From JAFECT01 sp036501825 (GTDB lineage Bacteria; Pseudomonadota; Alphaproteobacteria; Caulobacterales; Caulobacteraceae), in NCBI GenBank assembly GCA_036501825.1, contig DASXZP010000036.1, positions 806,001 to 870,000 on the forward strand: a DNA stretch of 64,000 nt, in the 5' to 3' direction. Shown here piece by piece: positions 1 through 10,441 of this stretch. The first letter of the stretch is position 1, and each line of letters opens with the position of its first letter. The translations under genes were made by a program, and so were the position numbers. The notes below the pieces were generated by a model. That model had not been told where the DNA came from. It worked only from the letters and a program-made list of their open reading frames with translations, and searched no databases.

Positions 1-258
1 GATGCGCTGCGCGCGGCGGTCGAAAGCGCCGCGGCCGATGCGGGCTTCGCCGGTCAGGTCGCGTTCCGCGCCGATCCGGAAGCGGGCTCCGCCGCCGCCT
101 TCGTCATCGAGTGGAGCGACGGCCGCGCCGCCTTCGACCCGGACGAAGTCGCGCTGCGCATCCAGCAGTCCTTCGAAGCCGCGCTCGCCGCCGACGGCGC
201 GCACGGCGAAGCCCTGAATCAAGCAACTCATCTTTCAACCCCGACCGCGGGAGCCTGA
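1..258 (+). CDS. fliH: Flagellar export regulator FliH/FlbE, C-terminal fragment
   Basis: This is an open frame from base 1 to a TGA at 256-258, so only the last 85 residues are in the window. It contains a short beta/alpha stretch (AFVIEWSDGRAAFDPDEV) followed by an amphipathic helix and a polar tail, as expected for the end of a FliH-family protein that controls the FliI export ATPase. The assignment rests mainly on context: in Caulobacter the fliF operon runs fliF-fliG-flbE(fliH)-fliN-flbD, and fliN starts one base after this stop. The fragment itself is too short and divergent for a firm family call. Confidence 0.6.
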   Translation, partial: DALRAAVESAAADAGFAGQVAFRADPEAGSAAAFVIEWSDGRAAFDPDEVALRIQQSFEAALAADGAHGEALNQATHLSTPTAGA

Positions 259-259
259 C

Positions 260-595
260 ATGGCCAGCGACACCGATCTTCCTCTCGAGGAATTCCCCGA
301 ATCCACCGCCGTGGTGCCGGTGAGCGACGAGGCGGAAAAGAGCGCCGTCGATCTCGCCCCCGTCTTCGACGTGCCGGTGAACATTTCCGCCGTGCTCGGC
401 AAGACCAACCTGACGGTGTCGCAGTTGCTGAAGCTCGGCCAGGGTTCGGTGCTGGAACTCGACCGCAAGGTCGGCGAGGCCATCGACATCTATGTGAACA
501 ACCGCCTGGTGGCGCGGGGCGAGGTCGTCGTGGTCGACGACCGGCTGGGCGTGACCATGACTGAAATCATCAAGAGTGAGGATGCGGCGGCCTGA
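260..595 (+). CDS. fliN: Flagellar motor switch protein FliN
   Basis: This 111-residue protein is the C-ring switch component that works with FliM and FliG in rotor switching and export docking. Residues about 35-108 form a SpoA/FliN domain: the VPVNISAVLG strand, the QLLKLGQGSVLELD turn, the IYVNNRLVARGEVVVVDDRLGV core and the TEII end are all recognisable. The N-terminal 30 residues are acidic, as is usual for FliN. The ATG at 260 lies one base after the upstream fliH stop, and flbD follows after 31 bases, consistent with one operon. The length is typical for the family. Confidence 0.96.
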   Translation: MASDTDLPLEEFPESTAVVPVSDEAEKSAVDLAPVFDVPVNISAVLGKTNLTVSQLLKLGQGSVLELDRKVGEAIDIYVNNRLVARGEVVVVDDRLGVTMTEIIKSEDAAA

Positions 596-626
596 ACGGG
601 CCCCCGCTGACTGAGGAGAGAATACC

Positions 627-1994
<1,368 letters not shown>

Positions 1995-2023
1995 ATGCAC
2001 TCCGTGTGGGCGTTTGTTGATGC

Positions 2024-2183
2024 TACCCTCACCCGAAGGGGGAGGGTCCCGGCGAAGCCGGGGGGTGGGGGGCCTTCACTGTCCTCTCACGCATCGCCGC
2101 GCGTTCTCCACACACTACATCGAATGTTGCGCTTGTTCCCCCACCCGGCGCTTTGCGCCACCCTCCCCCTTCGGGTGAGGGTA
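2024..2183. repeat. Palindromic element, family A copy 1
   Basis: A perfect 24-bp inverted repeat (2024-2047 and 2160-2183) bounds 160 bp. Inside it lie secondary hairpins (GGCGAAGCC near 2051; GGCGCTTTGCGCC near 2148) and complementary G/C runs (GGTGGGGG against CCCCCACC). A second copy lies at 11381-11542. The element fills almost all of the gap between flbD (stop 1994) and flhA (start 2224). It has no transposase and no open frame that looks coding. Confidence 0.9.
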
Positions 2184-2223
2184 AGCCTAAATGCGTTTGA
2201 GTTGATGCTTGCGGGCGTTCGTC

Positions 2224-4314
2224 ATGGTTGACGTGACGCTTCCCGGCGTCGGCGGAAACCGCCCGTCTCCCAAGGAGATGTGGGCGTGGGTGGCGCGTGG
2301 CGAAGTGGCGATGGCGCTCGGCGTCATCCTGATCGTCGTGCTGTTGATCGTGCCTATGCCGAGGATCGTGCTCGATCTTCTGCTGGCGGTGTCGATCACG
2401 GGATCGGTGCTGATCCTGATGACCGCCCTGATGATCAAGAAACCATTGGACTTCACGGCCTTTCCGACCGTGCTCCTGGTCTCGACCCTCTACCGCCTGG
2501 GTCTGAACCTGGCGTCGACGCGCCTGATCCTGGGCCACGGCCACGAGGGGCTGGAAAGCGCCGGCAAGGTGATCGAGACCTTCGGTCACCTGATGATGCA
2601 GGGTAACTTCGTCATCGGCCTGATCGTGTTCATCATCCTCGTGATCGTGAACTTCGTGGTCATCACCAAGGGCTCGACCCGCATCGCCGAAGTGGCGGCG
2701 CGCTTCGCCTTGGATTCGATGCCCGGCAAGCAGATGGCCATCGACGCCGACCTGTCGTCGGGCCTCATCAAAGAGGACGATGCGCGTCGGCGGCGCAAGG
2801 AGCTCGAACAGGAATCGACCTTCTTCGGCTCCATGGACGGCGCGTCCAAGTTCGTGCGCGGCGACGCCATGGCGGGCCTGATCATCACCGCCATCAACGC
2901 TGTGGGCGGCATTCTGATCGGCGTGCTGCAGCACGGCATGCCGCTGGCCGCGGCCGCCAACAACTATGTGCTGCTGACCGTCGGCGACGGCCTGGTGACG
3001 CAGGTGCCGGCGCTGATCGTCTCCATCGCCGCGGGCTTCCTGGTGTCGAAGTCGGGCGTGGAAGGTTCCGCCGACAAGGCGCTGGTCGCCCAGCTCGCCA
3101 CCAATCCGGTCAGCCTCGGCATGGTCTCCGCCGCCGCCGGCGTGGTGGGTCTGATCCCGGGCATGCCGATGATCCCGTTCGCGGCGCTGGCCATCGGCGC
3201 CGGCGTCCTGGCCTGGCGCATGGGCCACAAGAAACCCGAGGCCGAAGTCGTCACCGAGACCAAGACCGCCGCCGACGAAGACGAACCGATCGCGACGGCG
3301 CTGGCCATCGATGACGTGAAGATCGAGCTGGGCTACGGCCTGCTGACCCTGATCAACGACCTGGAGGGCCGCCGGCTCACCGACCAGATTCGCGCGCTGC
3401 GGCGCACGCTCGCCGGCGAATACGGTTTCGTCATGCCGCCGGTGCGCATCCTCGACAACATGCGCCTGCCGAACCAGGGCTACGCCATCCGCATCAAGGA
3501 GATGGAGGCCGGCGCCGGCGAAGTGCGTCTGGGTCACCTGATGGCGATGGATCCGGCGGGCAAACAGGTCGAGCTGCCCGGCGAACACGTACGCGAACCG
3601 GCGTTTGGATTGCCGGCCACTTGGATCGACGACAGCCTGCGCGAGGAGGCGACCTTCCGCGGCTACACCATCGTCGACCCGGCGACGGTCTTAACGACGC
3701 ACTTGACCGAGATCCTGAAGGACAACATGCCGGACCTGCTCTCCTACGCGGAGGTGCAGAAGCTGCTGAAGGACCTGCCGACGGAACAGAAGAAACTGGT
3801 CGAGGACCTCGTCCCCTCGGTGGTCACCGCCACCACGGTGCAACGCGTGCTGCAGTCGCTGCTGCGCGAGCGGGTGTCGATCCGAGACCTGCCGACCATC
3901 CTCGAAGGCATTGCCGAGGCCGCGCCCCACACGTCGAGCGTCACCCAGCTGGTCGAACACGTGCGCACGCGCCTCGCCAAACAGCTTTGCTTCCAGAACA
4001 AGGGCGACGATACGACCCTGCCGATCGTGACCCTGTCGCCCAACTGGGAATCCGCCTTCCACGAGAGCTTGATCGGGCCCGGTGAAGAAAAGCAGCTCGC
4101 GCTCGCGCCCTCCAAGCTGCAGGAGTTCATCGGCCTGGTGCGCGAGGTGTTCGAACGCGCGGCCCTGAACGGCGACGCCGCGGTGCTTTTGACCAGTCCC
4201 GCGATCCGCCCCTACGTCCGCTCCCTGATCGAGCGCTTCCGCGGCCAGACCACGGTCATGTCGCAGAACGAAATTCACCCCCGCGCCAAGCTGAAGACCG
4301 TCGGCACGATCTGA
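2224..4314 (+). CDS. flhA: Flagellar biosynthesis export-gate protein FlhA
   Basis: This 696-residue protein is the large inner-membrane subunit of the flagellar type III export gate. The N-terminal half (about residues 25-315) has eight hydrophobic segments. The FHIPEP-family signature sits in the cytoplasmic loop at about 149-175 (KGSTRIAEVAARFALD, then MPGKQMAIDADLSSG). The C-terminal half is the soluble nonameric ring domain, ending KLKTVGTI. I prefer the ATG at 2224; a TTG at 2209 is an in-frame alternative that adds five residues. A palindromic element separates it from flbD, so it may need its own promoter. In Caulobacter this gene (old name flbF) also follows flbD. Confidence 0.97.
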   Translation: MVDVTLPGVGGNRPSPKEMWAWVARGEVAMALGVILIVVLLIVPMPRIVLDLLLAVSITGSVLILMTALMIKKPLDFTAFPTVLLVSTLYRLGLNLASTRLILGHGHEGLESAGKVIETFGHLMMQGNFVIGLIVFIILVIVNFVVITKGSTRIAEVAARFALDSMPGKQMAIDADLSSGLIKEDDARRRRKELEQESTFFGSMDGASKFVRGDAMAGLIITAINAVGGILIGVLQHGMPLAAAANNYVLLTVGDGLVTQVPALIVSIAAGFLVSKSGVEGSADKALVAQLATNPVSLGMVSAAAGVVGLIPGMPMIPFAALAIGAGVLAWRMGHKKPEAEVVTETKTAADEDEPIATALAIDDVKIELGYGLLTLINDLEGRRLTDQIRALRRTLAGEYGFVMPPVRILDNMRLPNQGYAIRIKEMEAGAGEVRLGHLMAMDPAGKQVELPGEHVREPAFGLPATWIDDSLREEATFRGYTIVDPATVLTTHLTEILKDNMPDLLSYAEVQKLLKDLPTEQKKLVEDLVPSVVTATTVQRVLQSLLRERVSIRDLPTILEGIAEAAPHTSSVTQLVEHVRTRLAKQLCFQNKGDDTTLPIVTLSPNWESAFHESLIGPGEEKQLALAPSKLQEFIGLVREVFERAALNGDAAVLLTSPAIRPYVRSLIERFRGQTTVMSQNEIHPRAKLKTVGTI

Positions 4315-4395
4315 ACCTGTCTTGCCGTTAACTTGACCCCCCTTGGCGGGGCGGCCCATGGTGGCGGCGAGGGACGCGCTAAGTCGGGGAAATCT

Positions 4396-7300
4396 ATGAA
4401 AAAGTATCTGGGCCTGATCAGCCTTGCCGCGCTTGCGGCGGGAATCGCCACCGCGGCCCACGCCGCACCGCCGCTGATGCTGCAGCATCCGAGCCTCTCT
4501 CAAACCCAGATCGCCTTCAACTACGGCGGCGAGATCTGGACCGTGCCCCGCGACGGCGGCCAAGCCCAACCCATCGTGGTCGGCCAGGGGCGCAATTCCG
4601 GCCCAATCTTCTCGCCCGACGGCCGCTGGATCGCCTTCACCGGGACCTTTGACGGCAACGCCGACGTCTATGTGGTGCCGGCCGCCGGCGGTGAGCCCCG
4701 CCGCCTGACCTGGGCCCCGGGCTCGGATACCGCCGTCGGCTGGACGCCGGACGGCAAGAGCGTGCTGTTCCGCAGCGACCGCGCGGAGGTGCGCGACGAA
4801 GAGCAGTTCTACACCGTGTCCGTGGACGGCGGCGCGCCGACCGAACTGCCGCTGCCGGCGGTGAACGAAGGCAGCTTCTCCGCCGACGCCAGCCACATCG
4901 CCTATACGCCCGTCATCCAGTGGCAGCCGGCGTGGAAGCAATACCGCGGCGGCCAGACCGAGAAGGTGTGGATCGCCAACCTCGCCGACTCGCACATCGA
5001 GAAGGTGCCGCGCGACAGCAACTCGAACGACAAGAACCCCATGTGGGTCGGCGACACGGTCTATTTCCTGTCCGACCGCGACGGCCCGGTGGGGCTGTTC
5101 GCCTATGACACCAAGTCGCATGCGGTGAAGGCGGTGATGGAAAATCCCGCGGGCTTCGACATCAAGTCGGCCCAGGCCGGCCCCGGCGGCATCGTGTTCG
5201 ATCAGTTCGGTTCGCTGAAGGTGTACGACACCGCAAGCGGCCAGACCCGCACCGTGCCGGTGACCATCAACGCCGAACTGCCGCAGGTGCGTCCGCACTT
5301 CGAAGCGGTGAAGCCGGACGCGATCCAGAACGCGGCGATTACCGCGTCGGGCAAGCGCGTCCTGATCGAGGTGCACGGCGAAATCCTCTCCGTGCCCGCC
5401 GAAAAGGGCGATGTGCGCAACCTGACCGAGAGTCCCGGTGTCGCCGACCGTGATCCGGGCGCCTCGCCCGATGGAACCCGCGTGGCGTATTTCTCCGACG
5501 AGTCCGGCGAGTACGCGCTGCACATCCGCTCGGCCGACGGGCTGGGGCCGGTGACCAAGATCTCGCTGGGGTCGCCGTCGTCGTTCTTCTATTCGCCCCG
5601 CTGGTCGCCGGACAGCCGCAAGATCGTGTTCTACGACAAGCGGCTGAACCTGTGGATGGTCGACGTCGACAAGGGCGTGCCGGTCAAGCTCGACACCGAC
5701 CTGTTCGATTCACCGTTCTACAATTTCAACCCGGCCTGGTCGCCGGACAGCCGCTGGGTCGTCTACACCAAGCAGTTGCCGAACCACCTGCACGCCGCCT
5801 GGGTCTATTCGGTGGACGCCGGCAAGACGACGCAGATCACCGACGGACTGTCCAACGTCTCGTCGGCGCGCTTCGACAAGAGCGGCGACTATCTCTACTT
5901 CGTCGCCTCCACCTCGACCGGTCCCGCCGGCGGCTGGCTCGACATGTCGAGCCTGGGCCGCGCGGTCGACGCCGCGGTCTACGCCATTGTCCTGCGCAAG
6001 GACGTACCTTCGCCGGTGGCGCCGCAGAGCGATGAGGAACCCGGCGCCCCGGTGAAGCCCGGCGCAGTCGCGGACTCGAAGGCCGGCAAGGACAAGGGCA
6101 AGAAGGACGATACGGCGCCGACGGATAAGCCCGTGGTCATCGACTTCGATCACATCGACCAGCGCATTGTGGCGCTGCCGATCCCGCGCGCGAACATCCA
6201 GGGGCTCGAGGTCGGCGCGGCCGGCGTCGTCTTCACCGTGGTCAATCCGGTGGCGCAGACCGACGACGACATGCTGGAGGCGCACGGTCCGCCTCCGGGC
6301 GTGCTGTCGCGCTTCGATCTGAAGTCGCGCGCCAACGCCAAGTTCGCCGACGGCGTCGACGGTTCGAGCTTCCAGGTCTCCTCCGACGGCTCGAAGGTCA
6401 TGTACCAGGCCGGCGGCGCGCTGTTCCTGGTCGGCGGCGATGCGCCGCCCAAGGCCGGCGACGGCAAGGTCAACCTCGACAACGTCAGCGTCTGGGTCGT
6501 TCCGCGCGAAGAGTGGCGCCAGGAGTATCGCGAGGCGTGGCGCATCGAGCGCGACTTCCTCTACGATCCGAAGCTGCAGGGTCTGCCGCTGGAGAAGGCG
6601 GAGCGCGTCTATGCGCCCTTCGTCGATGGTCTCGGCGGCCGCCAGGACCTGAACAGCCTGTTCGAAGAGATGACCGGCCATATCGGCGTCGGCCACACCT
6701 TCATCCGCGGCGGCGACCTTCCGGAGCAAACCCCCGTCAGCGTCGGCATGCTGGGCGCCGACTACGAGGCGGTCGACGGCCGCTGGCGCATCAAGCACAT
6801 CCTGCGCGGCGAAAACTGGAATCCGAAGCTGAACTCGCCGCTCAGCCAGCCCGGCGTGAATGTGAACGAGGGCGAGTTCATCCTGGCCGTGAACGGCCAG
6901 CCGGTGACCGCCGACAGCGAGATCTACCGCTACTTCCAGGGCCTCGCCGGCAAGCAGACGGTAATCACCGTCGGACCGCGCGCCGACGGCTCGGGCTCGC
7001 GCAACGTTACGGTGGTGCCGGTCGGCGGCGAGACGCCGCTGCGTCTGCGCTCATGGATGGAGGCGAACCGCCGCAAGGTCGACGAACTGTCGGGCGGCAA
7101 GCTCGCCTATGTCTATCTGCCCGACACGGCGACCGGCGGCTTCGCCAACTTCAATCGCTACTACTACGCTCAGGTCGGCAAGGAAGGCGCGATCCTGGAC
7201 GAACGCTTCAACCACGGCGGCGACATCGCCGACTACGTCATCAACGAACTGATGCGCACGCCGCAGATGATCAACGCGACGCGCGAGGGCGTACCCACGC

Positions 7301-7719
7301 TCGAACCCGCGTCGGCGATCTTCGGTCCGAAGGTGATGATCATCAACCAGCTTTCCGGTTCCGGCGGCGACGCCATGCCGTGGCTGTTCCAGAAGAACCA
7401 CGTGGGCACCCTCGTCGGCGTGCGCACCTGGGGCGGGCTGGTCGGCATCGGCGGCTATCCGCCGTTCATCGACGGTGGATCGATCACCGCGCCGCGCTGG
7501 GCGATCTACGGCACCGACGGCAAGTGGCATGTGGAAGACATCGGCATCGCACCCGAGGTCGAGGTCGAACAGGACCCCGCCCTCATCCGCCAGGGCCACG
7601 ATCCGCAGCTGGAAGCCGCCGTCGCGGTGGCGATGAAGCAACTGCAGGACAACCCCCCGCCCACCTACCCCGGGACGCCGGCGCCGGACCGCAAGCCGGT
7701 GATTCCGGAAGGGAATTGA
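4396..7719 (+). CDS. Periplasmic tricorn-like S41 peptidase
   Basis: This 1107-residue protein begins with a clear signal peptide (MKKYLGLISLAALAAGIATA, cleavage near AHA-AP). It continues with WD40-like/TolB-type beta-propeller repeats (SPDGRWIAF, TPDGKSVLF, SPDSRKIVF, SPDSRWVVY), then a tricorn C1 region, a PDZ-like segment and an S41 catalytic domain. The nucleophile motif SGSGGDAMPW and the NHGGD segment are intact. The histidine of the catalytic tetrad is kept in GVGHTF, but the serine usually before it is glycine. The protein presumably digests peptides in the periplasm. A GGGGA ribosome site precedes the ATG at 4396; earlier in-frame codons lack a signal peptide. A strong terminator follows. 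Confidence 0.92.
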   Translation: MKKYLGLISLAALAAGIATAAHAAPPLMLQHPSLSQTQIAFNYGGEIWTVPRDGGQAQPIVVGQGRNSGPIFSPDGRWIAFTGTFDGNADVYVVPAAGGEPRRLTWAPGSDTAVGWTPDGKSVLFRSDRAEVRDEEQFYTVSVDGGAPTELPLPAVNEGSFSADASHIAYTPVIQWQPAWKQYRGGQTEKVWIANLADSHIEKVPRDSNSNDKNPMWVGDTVYFLSDRDGPVGLFAYDTKSHAVKAVMENPAGFDIKSAQAGPGGIVFDQFGSLKVYDTASGQTRTVPVTINAELPQVRPHFEAVKPDAIQNAAITASGKRVLIEVHGEILSVPAEKGDVRNLTESPGVADRDPGASPDGTRVAYFSDESGEYALHIRSADGLGPVTKISLGSPSSFFYSPRWSPDSRKIVFYDKRLNLWMVDVDKGVPVKLDTDLFDSPFYNFNPAWSPDSRWVVYTKQLPNHLHAAWVYSVDAGKTTQITDGLSNVSSARFDKSGDYLYFVASTSTGPAGGWLDMSSLGRAVDAAVYAIVLRKDVPSPVAPQSDEEPGAPVKPGAVADSKAGKDKGKKDDTAPTDKPVVIDFDHIDQRIVALPIPRANIQGLEVGAAGVVFTVVNPVAQTDDDMLEAHGPPPGVLSRFDLKSRANAKFADGVDGSSFQVSSDGSKVMYQAGGALFLVGGDAPPKAGDGKVNLDNVSVWVVPREEWRQEYREAWRIERDFLYDPKLQGLPLEKAERVYAPFVDGLGGRQDLNSLFEEMTGHIGVGHTFIRGGDLPEQTPVSVGMLGADYEAVDGRWRIKHILRGENWNPKLNSPLSQPGVNVNEGEFILAVNGQPVTADSEIYRYFQGLAGKQTVITVGPRADGSGSRNVTVVPVGGETPLRLRSWMEANRRKVDELSGGKLAYVYLPDTATGGFANFNRYYYAQVGKEGAILDERFNHGGDIADYVINELMRTPQMINATREGVPTLEPASAIFGPKVMIINQLSGSGGDAMPWLFQKNHVGTLVGVRTWGGLVGIGGYPPFIDGGSITAPRWAIYGTDGKWHVEDIGIAPEVEVEQDPALIRQGHDPQLEAAVAVAMKQLQDNPPPTYPGTPAPDRKPVIPEGN

Positions 7720-7733
7720 GGGTTCGAAAGCTG

Positions 7734-7774
7734 AAACCATACCTCCGCGGAGCGATCCGCCGGGGTATGGTTTT
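7734..7774 (+). terminator. Rho-independent terminator after the tricorn-like gene
   Basis: A perfect 10-bp stem (AAACCATACC with GGTATGGTTT) extends inward through a G/C-rich imperfect stem and ends in TTTT. It lies 15 bases after the stop codon at 7719. The symmetric A and T tracts may let it work in both directions. Confidence 0.9.
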
Positions 7775-7826
7775 GTGGACAGCGCCGCTAAGCTCCGGGC
7801 GGCTGGCTATTTAACGGGGGTGAGCG

Positions 7827-9062
7827 GTGAAGATCGGGGGGTCGGGCGCGGTCTATGCGCTACTGTTGGGCCTGGCTCTGCTGAGCCCAACCTCATCTGT
7901 TCGCTCCGCTGCTCCTGTTCTATCGCCGCCCACAGACGCGGGCCGCCTGCCGACTTTTTGCCGCTACGAGGTCGATGTTCATGACGACCCGGCCGCGCAT
8001 GCGAAGCTCCTAAAGGCGACGGATGTGGATGCGGTTACCTGTCCGTTTGTAGATCGCACTCACGATACCGTTCGCGTTTATCAATTACGCCAAGGAAGGA
8101 CGTGTTCGCCGCAGGATTTGCCGGGACTCACCGTGATCTCCGTGCGGGAAATCAGCGGTCGGGAAAAGAGAAGCCAGCAAAAGTGCTTTCCGCTTGCCAT
8201 CGGCGAGCGCCCAACCGAGGCGCAGCTTGGTGGAAAGCAGTTCTTGGTCAGAGAGCCTGCCGATTCGATGGTGGGAGACATTACCCAGACATCTACCATC
8301 TACAGATCGGGCGCACCGATTGTTCAACTTGGCGGGGGGACGACCAGCAATATTGTCGGCGGCGGCTTTCGAGCAGCGACGACGTACTCCTGTTTCTTGA
8401 TGCTGCCAGGCGCGAATGTCGACCCGATGACCTATTTCAGGTCGTTAGGCCTGCCGTTCGGCGCCGCCGCGGTTCAGGAAGAGATTACGGGAGAGAACTG
8501 CAACGCCGCCATTCGAACGCGCTACGGCGTGGATTTCTCCGACCTCGATACTGGTCCGGCGCAGTCACAGATGCGCGAGTTTCCATTCTGGCTGATGTCA
8601 ACGTCCGACACGCCCAATCAGGTTACGTTCGTCCGGCGCATACGCGCATTGCTCCGGTCCGACGGTCTTAGGCCGGAACGCGCCCACGGACGAATTACCT
8701 GGGTCGTCGGCAAACGCCTGGTGTCCAAAATGTCCGACGGGGCGGCGCTCGCTTTCACCGGCGGATCTCGCCAGACCATGATCGAACTTCGAGCGTTCAC
8801 GCCTGAATCCTGCAAGGTAATTTACGACGTCGCAAAACGTCTGAGCCTCTCAATCCAGACCTGGCCGGACCTTATGGACGTCAATCCTGTAGGCGTAGCC
8901 GCACGCAAGCCCGCGCACGGATACAAGCAAGTTCAGGTCAGAAGCGCGAGCGACCTATGCGATCTCGTGCGGCCTGGATTCGAGGAGTGGAAAGCGGACG
9001 GCCCCACGCTTCCCGACGACCTCCGCGATCTCGATGTCGCTGACTACTCCATTGTGAGTTGA
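7827..9062 (+). CDS. Secreted protein of unknown function
   Basis: This 411-residue protein starts at GTG 7827 behind a GGGGG stretch. It has a signal peptide (ALLLGLALLSPTSSVRSA) and several cysteines (FCRYEV, VTCPF, RTCSPQ, QKCFP, YSCFLM, ESCKVI, DLCDLV) that suggest disulfides after export. I recognise no domain. The coding sequence is visibly richer in A/T than its neighbours, with many AT-ending codons, which may mean recent acquisition or relaxed selection. A terminator lies just upstream and 139 bases without a gene follow, so it is probably transcribed alone. Confidence 0.75.
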   Translation: MKIGGSGAVYALLLGLALLSPTSSVRSAAPVLSPPTDAGRLPTFCRYEVDVHDDPAAHAKLLKATDVDAVTCPFVDRTHDTVRVYQLRQGRTCSPQDLPGLTVISVREISGREKRSQQKCFPLAIGERPTEAQLGGKQFLVREPADSMVGDITQTSTIYRSGAPIVQLGGGTTSNIVGGGFRAATTYSCFLMLPGANVDPMTYFRSLGLPFGAAAVQEEITGENCNAAIRTRYGVDFSDLDTGPAQSQMREFPFWLMSTSDTPNQVTFVRRIRALLRSDGLRPERAHGRITWVVGKRLVSKMSDGAALAFTGGSRQTMIELRAFTPESCKVIYDVAKRLSLSIQTWPDLMDVNPVGVAARKPAHGYKQVQVRSASDLCDLVRPGFEEWKADGPTLPDDLRDLDVADYSIVS

Positions 9063-9177
9063 TCGCCCTCGTGATCCACGCCGAGCGTCGCGCTATCCCC
9101 TGACATCGGTCGCTCCTCAGGGGACTTTTGGCACCGCTTAGCCTTCAGCCCTGAGCGTCCAGAAATTTTCGAACGCC

Positions 9178-9222
9178 CTTGATCGAACACTCAAGTCATG
9201 CTTGATTGAACGCTCAATCAAG
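9178..9222. promoter_or_regulatory. Tandem TetR-type operators
   Basis: A perfect palindrome at 9201-9222 (CTTGATTGA-N4-TCAATCAAG) is preceded at 9178-9195 by an imperfect copy (CTTGATCGAACACTCAAG). The two are near-identical direct repeats 23 bases apart. They overlap the possible TTG start at 9202 of the TetR gene, so autorepression is the simplest reading. The function is inferred from symmetry and position. Confidence 0.75.
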
Positions 9223-9846
9223 GGCCGCGTCTTGGAACCCTCGACCCGCGACCGACTGGTGTTCACCGCGCTGCAGCTCTTTGGGGACAAGGGCTACGGT
9301 TCGACCAGCGTGGCCGACATCCTGAAGGCGGCGGACGCCAATTCGGGCAGCCTTTATCACTTCTTCCCGACCAAACAGGACCTGCTGCTGGCGGTGCTGC
9401 AGACCTATCGCGACGGTATCTATCCGATGCTGCTGGCGCCGGCCTGGGAGGGGGTGGAGGACCCGATCGAGAGGGTGTTCGCCCTGCTGGCGCGCTACCG
9501 CCAGGGCCTGGAGATGACCGCCTGTCTTTACGGCTGTCCCATCGGTAGCCTGGCGCTGGAACTCCATGAGCCCGACCCGCCGGTGCGCGACCTGCTGGCG
9601 GTGAACTTCGAGGGCTGGGTGCAGCACGTTCGCGCCTGTTTCGAAGCGGCGAAGCACCGCCTGCCGTCCGACGTCGACACCGAAAAACTCGCGCGGCTGA
9701 CGCTCACCGTCATGGAAGGCGGCGTCATGCAATCGCGCACCTACCGTTCGCTCGACGCCTTCGATTCCGGCGTCGAACTTTTGCGCGACTACGTCACACG
9801 GTTGGAGCGTGACGCCGGGGAAATCAAAACCAAGGGGAAGTCATGA
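9202..9846 (+). CDS. TetR-family transcriptional regulator
   Basis: This protein of about 214 residues has an N-terminal TetR helix-turn-helix: TRDRLVFTALQLFGDKGYGS, then TSVADILKAADANSGSLYHFFPTKQDLL. The C-terminal half is a helical ligand-binding domain with MEGGVMQSRTYRS near its end, as in regulators of the TetR_C_11/AcrR group. The start is uncertain: TTG 9202 sits inside the palindromic operator, while TTG 9232 would give a protein ten residues shorter and leave the operator untranslated. The stop overlaps the next start (ATGA), so it is coupled to the SRPBCC gene and probably controls it. The effector is unknown. Confidence 0.92.
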   Translation: MIERSIKGRVLEPSTRDRLVFTALQLFGDKGYGSTSVADILKAADANSGSLYHFFPTKQDLLLAVLQTYRDGIYPMLLAPAWEGVEDPIERVFALLARYRQGLEMTACLYGCPIGSLALELHEPDPPVRDLLAVNFEGWVQHVRACFEAAKHRLPSDVDTEKLARLTLTVMEGGVMQSRTYRSLDAFDSGVELLRDYVTRLERDAGEIKTKGKS

Positions 9847-10430
9847 AAACGATTCTGATCGCGGGCGCACTGGCGCTCGCCTGCGCAACGGCGGCCTACG
9901 CCAAACCCGTCGCGGGACGCGCGGACGTGGACGACCAGTCGAGCGTGCGCCTGGACGGCTCGCGCGTGCTGAAGGAATCGATCCTCATCCACGCGCCGCG
10001 CGAGAAAGCGTGGGAGGCCTTCGCCACGACCGCGGGACTGGTCAGCTGGGAGGCGCCGGTGGCCGCCATCGACCTGCGCGTCGGCGGTTATCTCGAGGCC
10101 AGCTACGACGAACACGGCAAGCTCGGCGATCCGAACAACATCAAACACGAGATCATCGCTTTCACACCCGGCCGAAAACTGGTGTTCCACAACGTCCAGG
10201 CGCCGCAAGGTTTTCCGAACCAGCCGCTGTTCGGCAAGATCCGGCACACGCTCACCTTCGAGGATGCGGGCCCCGGCGTCACACGCGTCACCATCACCGA
10301 CGTCGCCTATGGCAAGGGCGCGGGCTACGACCAGCTCTACAGCTTTTTCCACAGCGGCAACGCCTACGTGCTCGAACTGTTGAAGGCGCATCTGGAAGGC
10401 ACGCCGCCGCCCACCGGTCCGGCGCACTGA
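9843..10430 (+). CDS. Exported SRPBCC (polyketide cyclase/START-like) domain protein
   Basis: This 195-residue protein has a signal peptide (TILIAGALALACATAAYA). Residues about 40-190 look like an SRPBCC hydrophobic-pocket fold: KESILIHAPREKAWEAFA, then LVSWEAPVAAIDLRVGGYLE, then HTLTFEDAGPGVTRVTITD. Such domains bind or turn over small hydrophobic ligands, and the ligand here is unknown. Its ATG overlaps the tetR stop by four bases, which makes it the likely regulated partner of that repressor. A small membrane protein follows after 11 bases, probably in the same operon. Confidence 0.85.
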   Translation: MKTILIAGALALACATAAYAKPVAGRADVDDQSSVRLDGSRVLKESILIHAPREKAWEAFATTAGLVSWEAPVAAIDLRVGGYLEASYDEHGKLGDPNNIKHEIIAFTPGRKLVFHNVQAPQGFPNQPLFGKIRHTLTFEDAGPGVTRVTITDVAYGKGAGYDQLYSFFHSGNAYVLELLKAHLEGTPPPTGPAH

Positions 10431-10441
10431 GGGATACAGTC

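Noticed and set aside
2029..3588. Long minus-strand open frames over flhA and other genes (also 3691-5523, 47938-49581, 57195-59183 on the plus strand)
   Set aside because: Antisense frames in high-GC DNA stay open by codon bias; each covers a gene with clear family motifs on the other strand.
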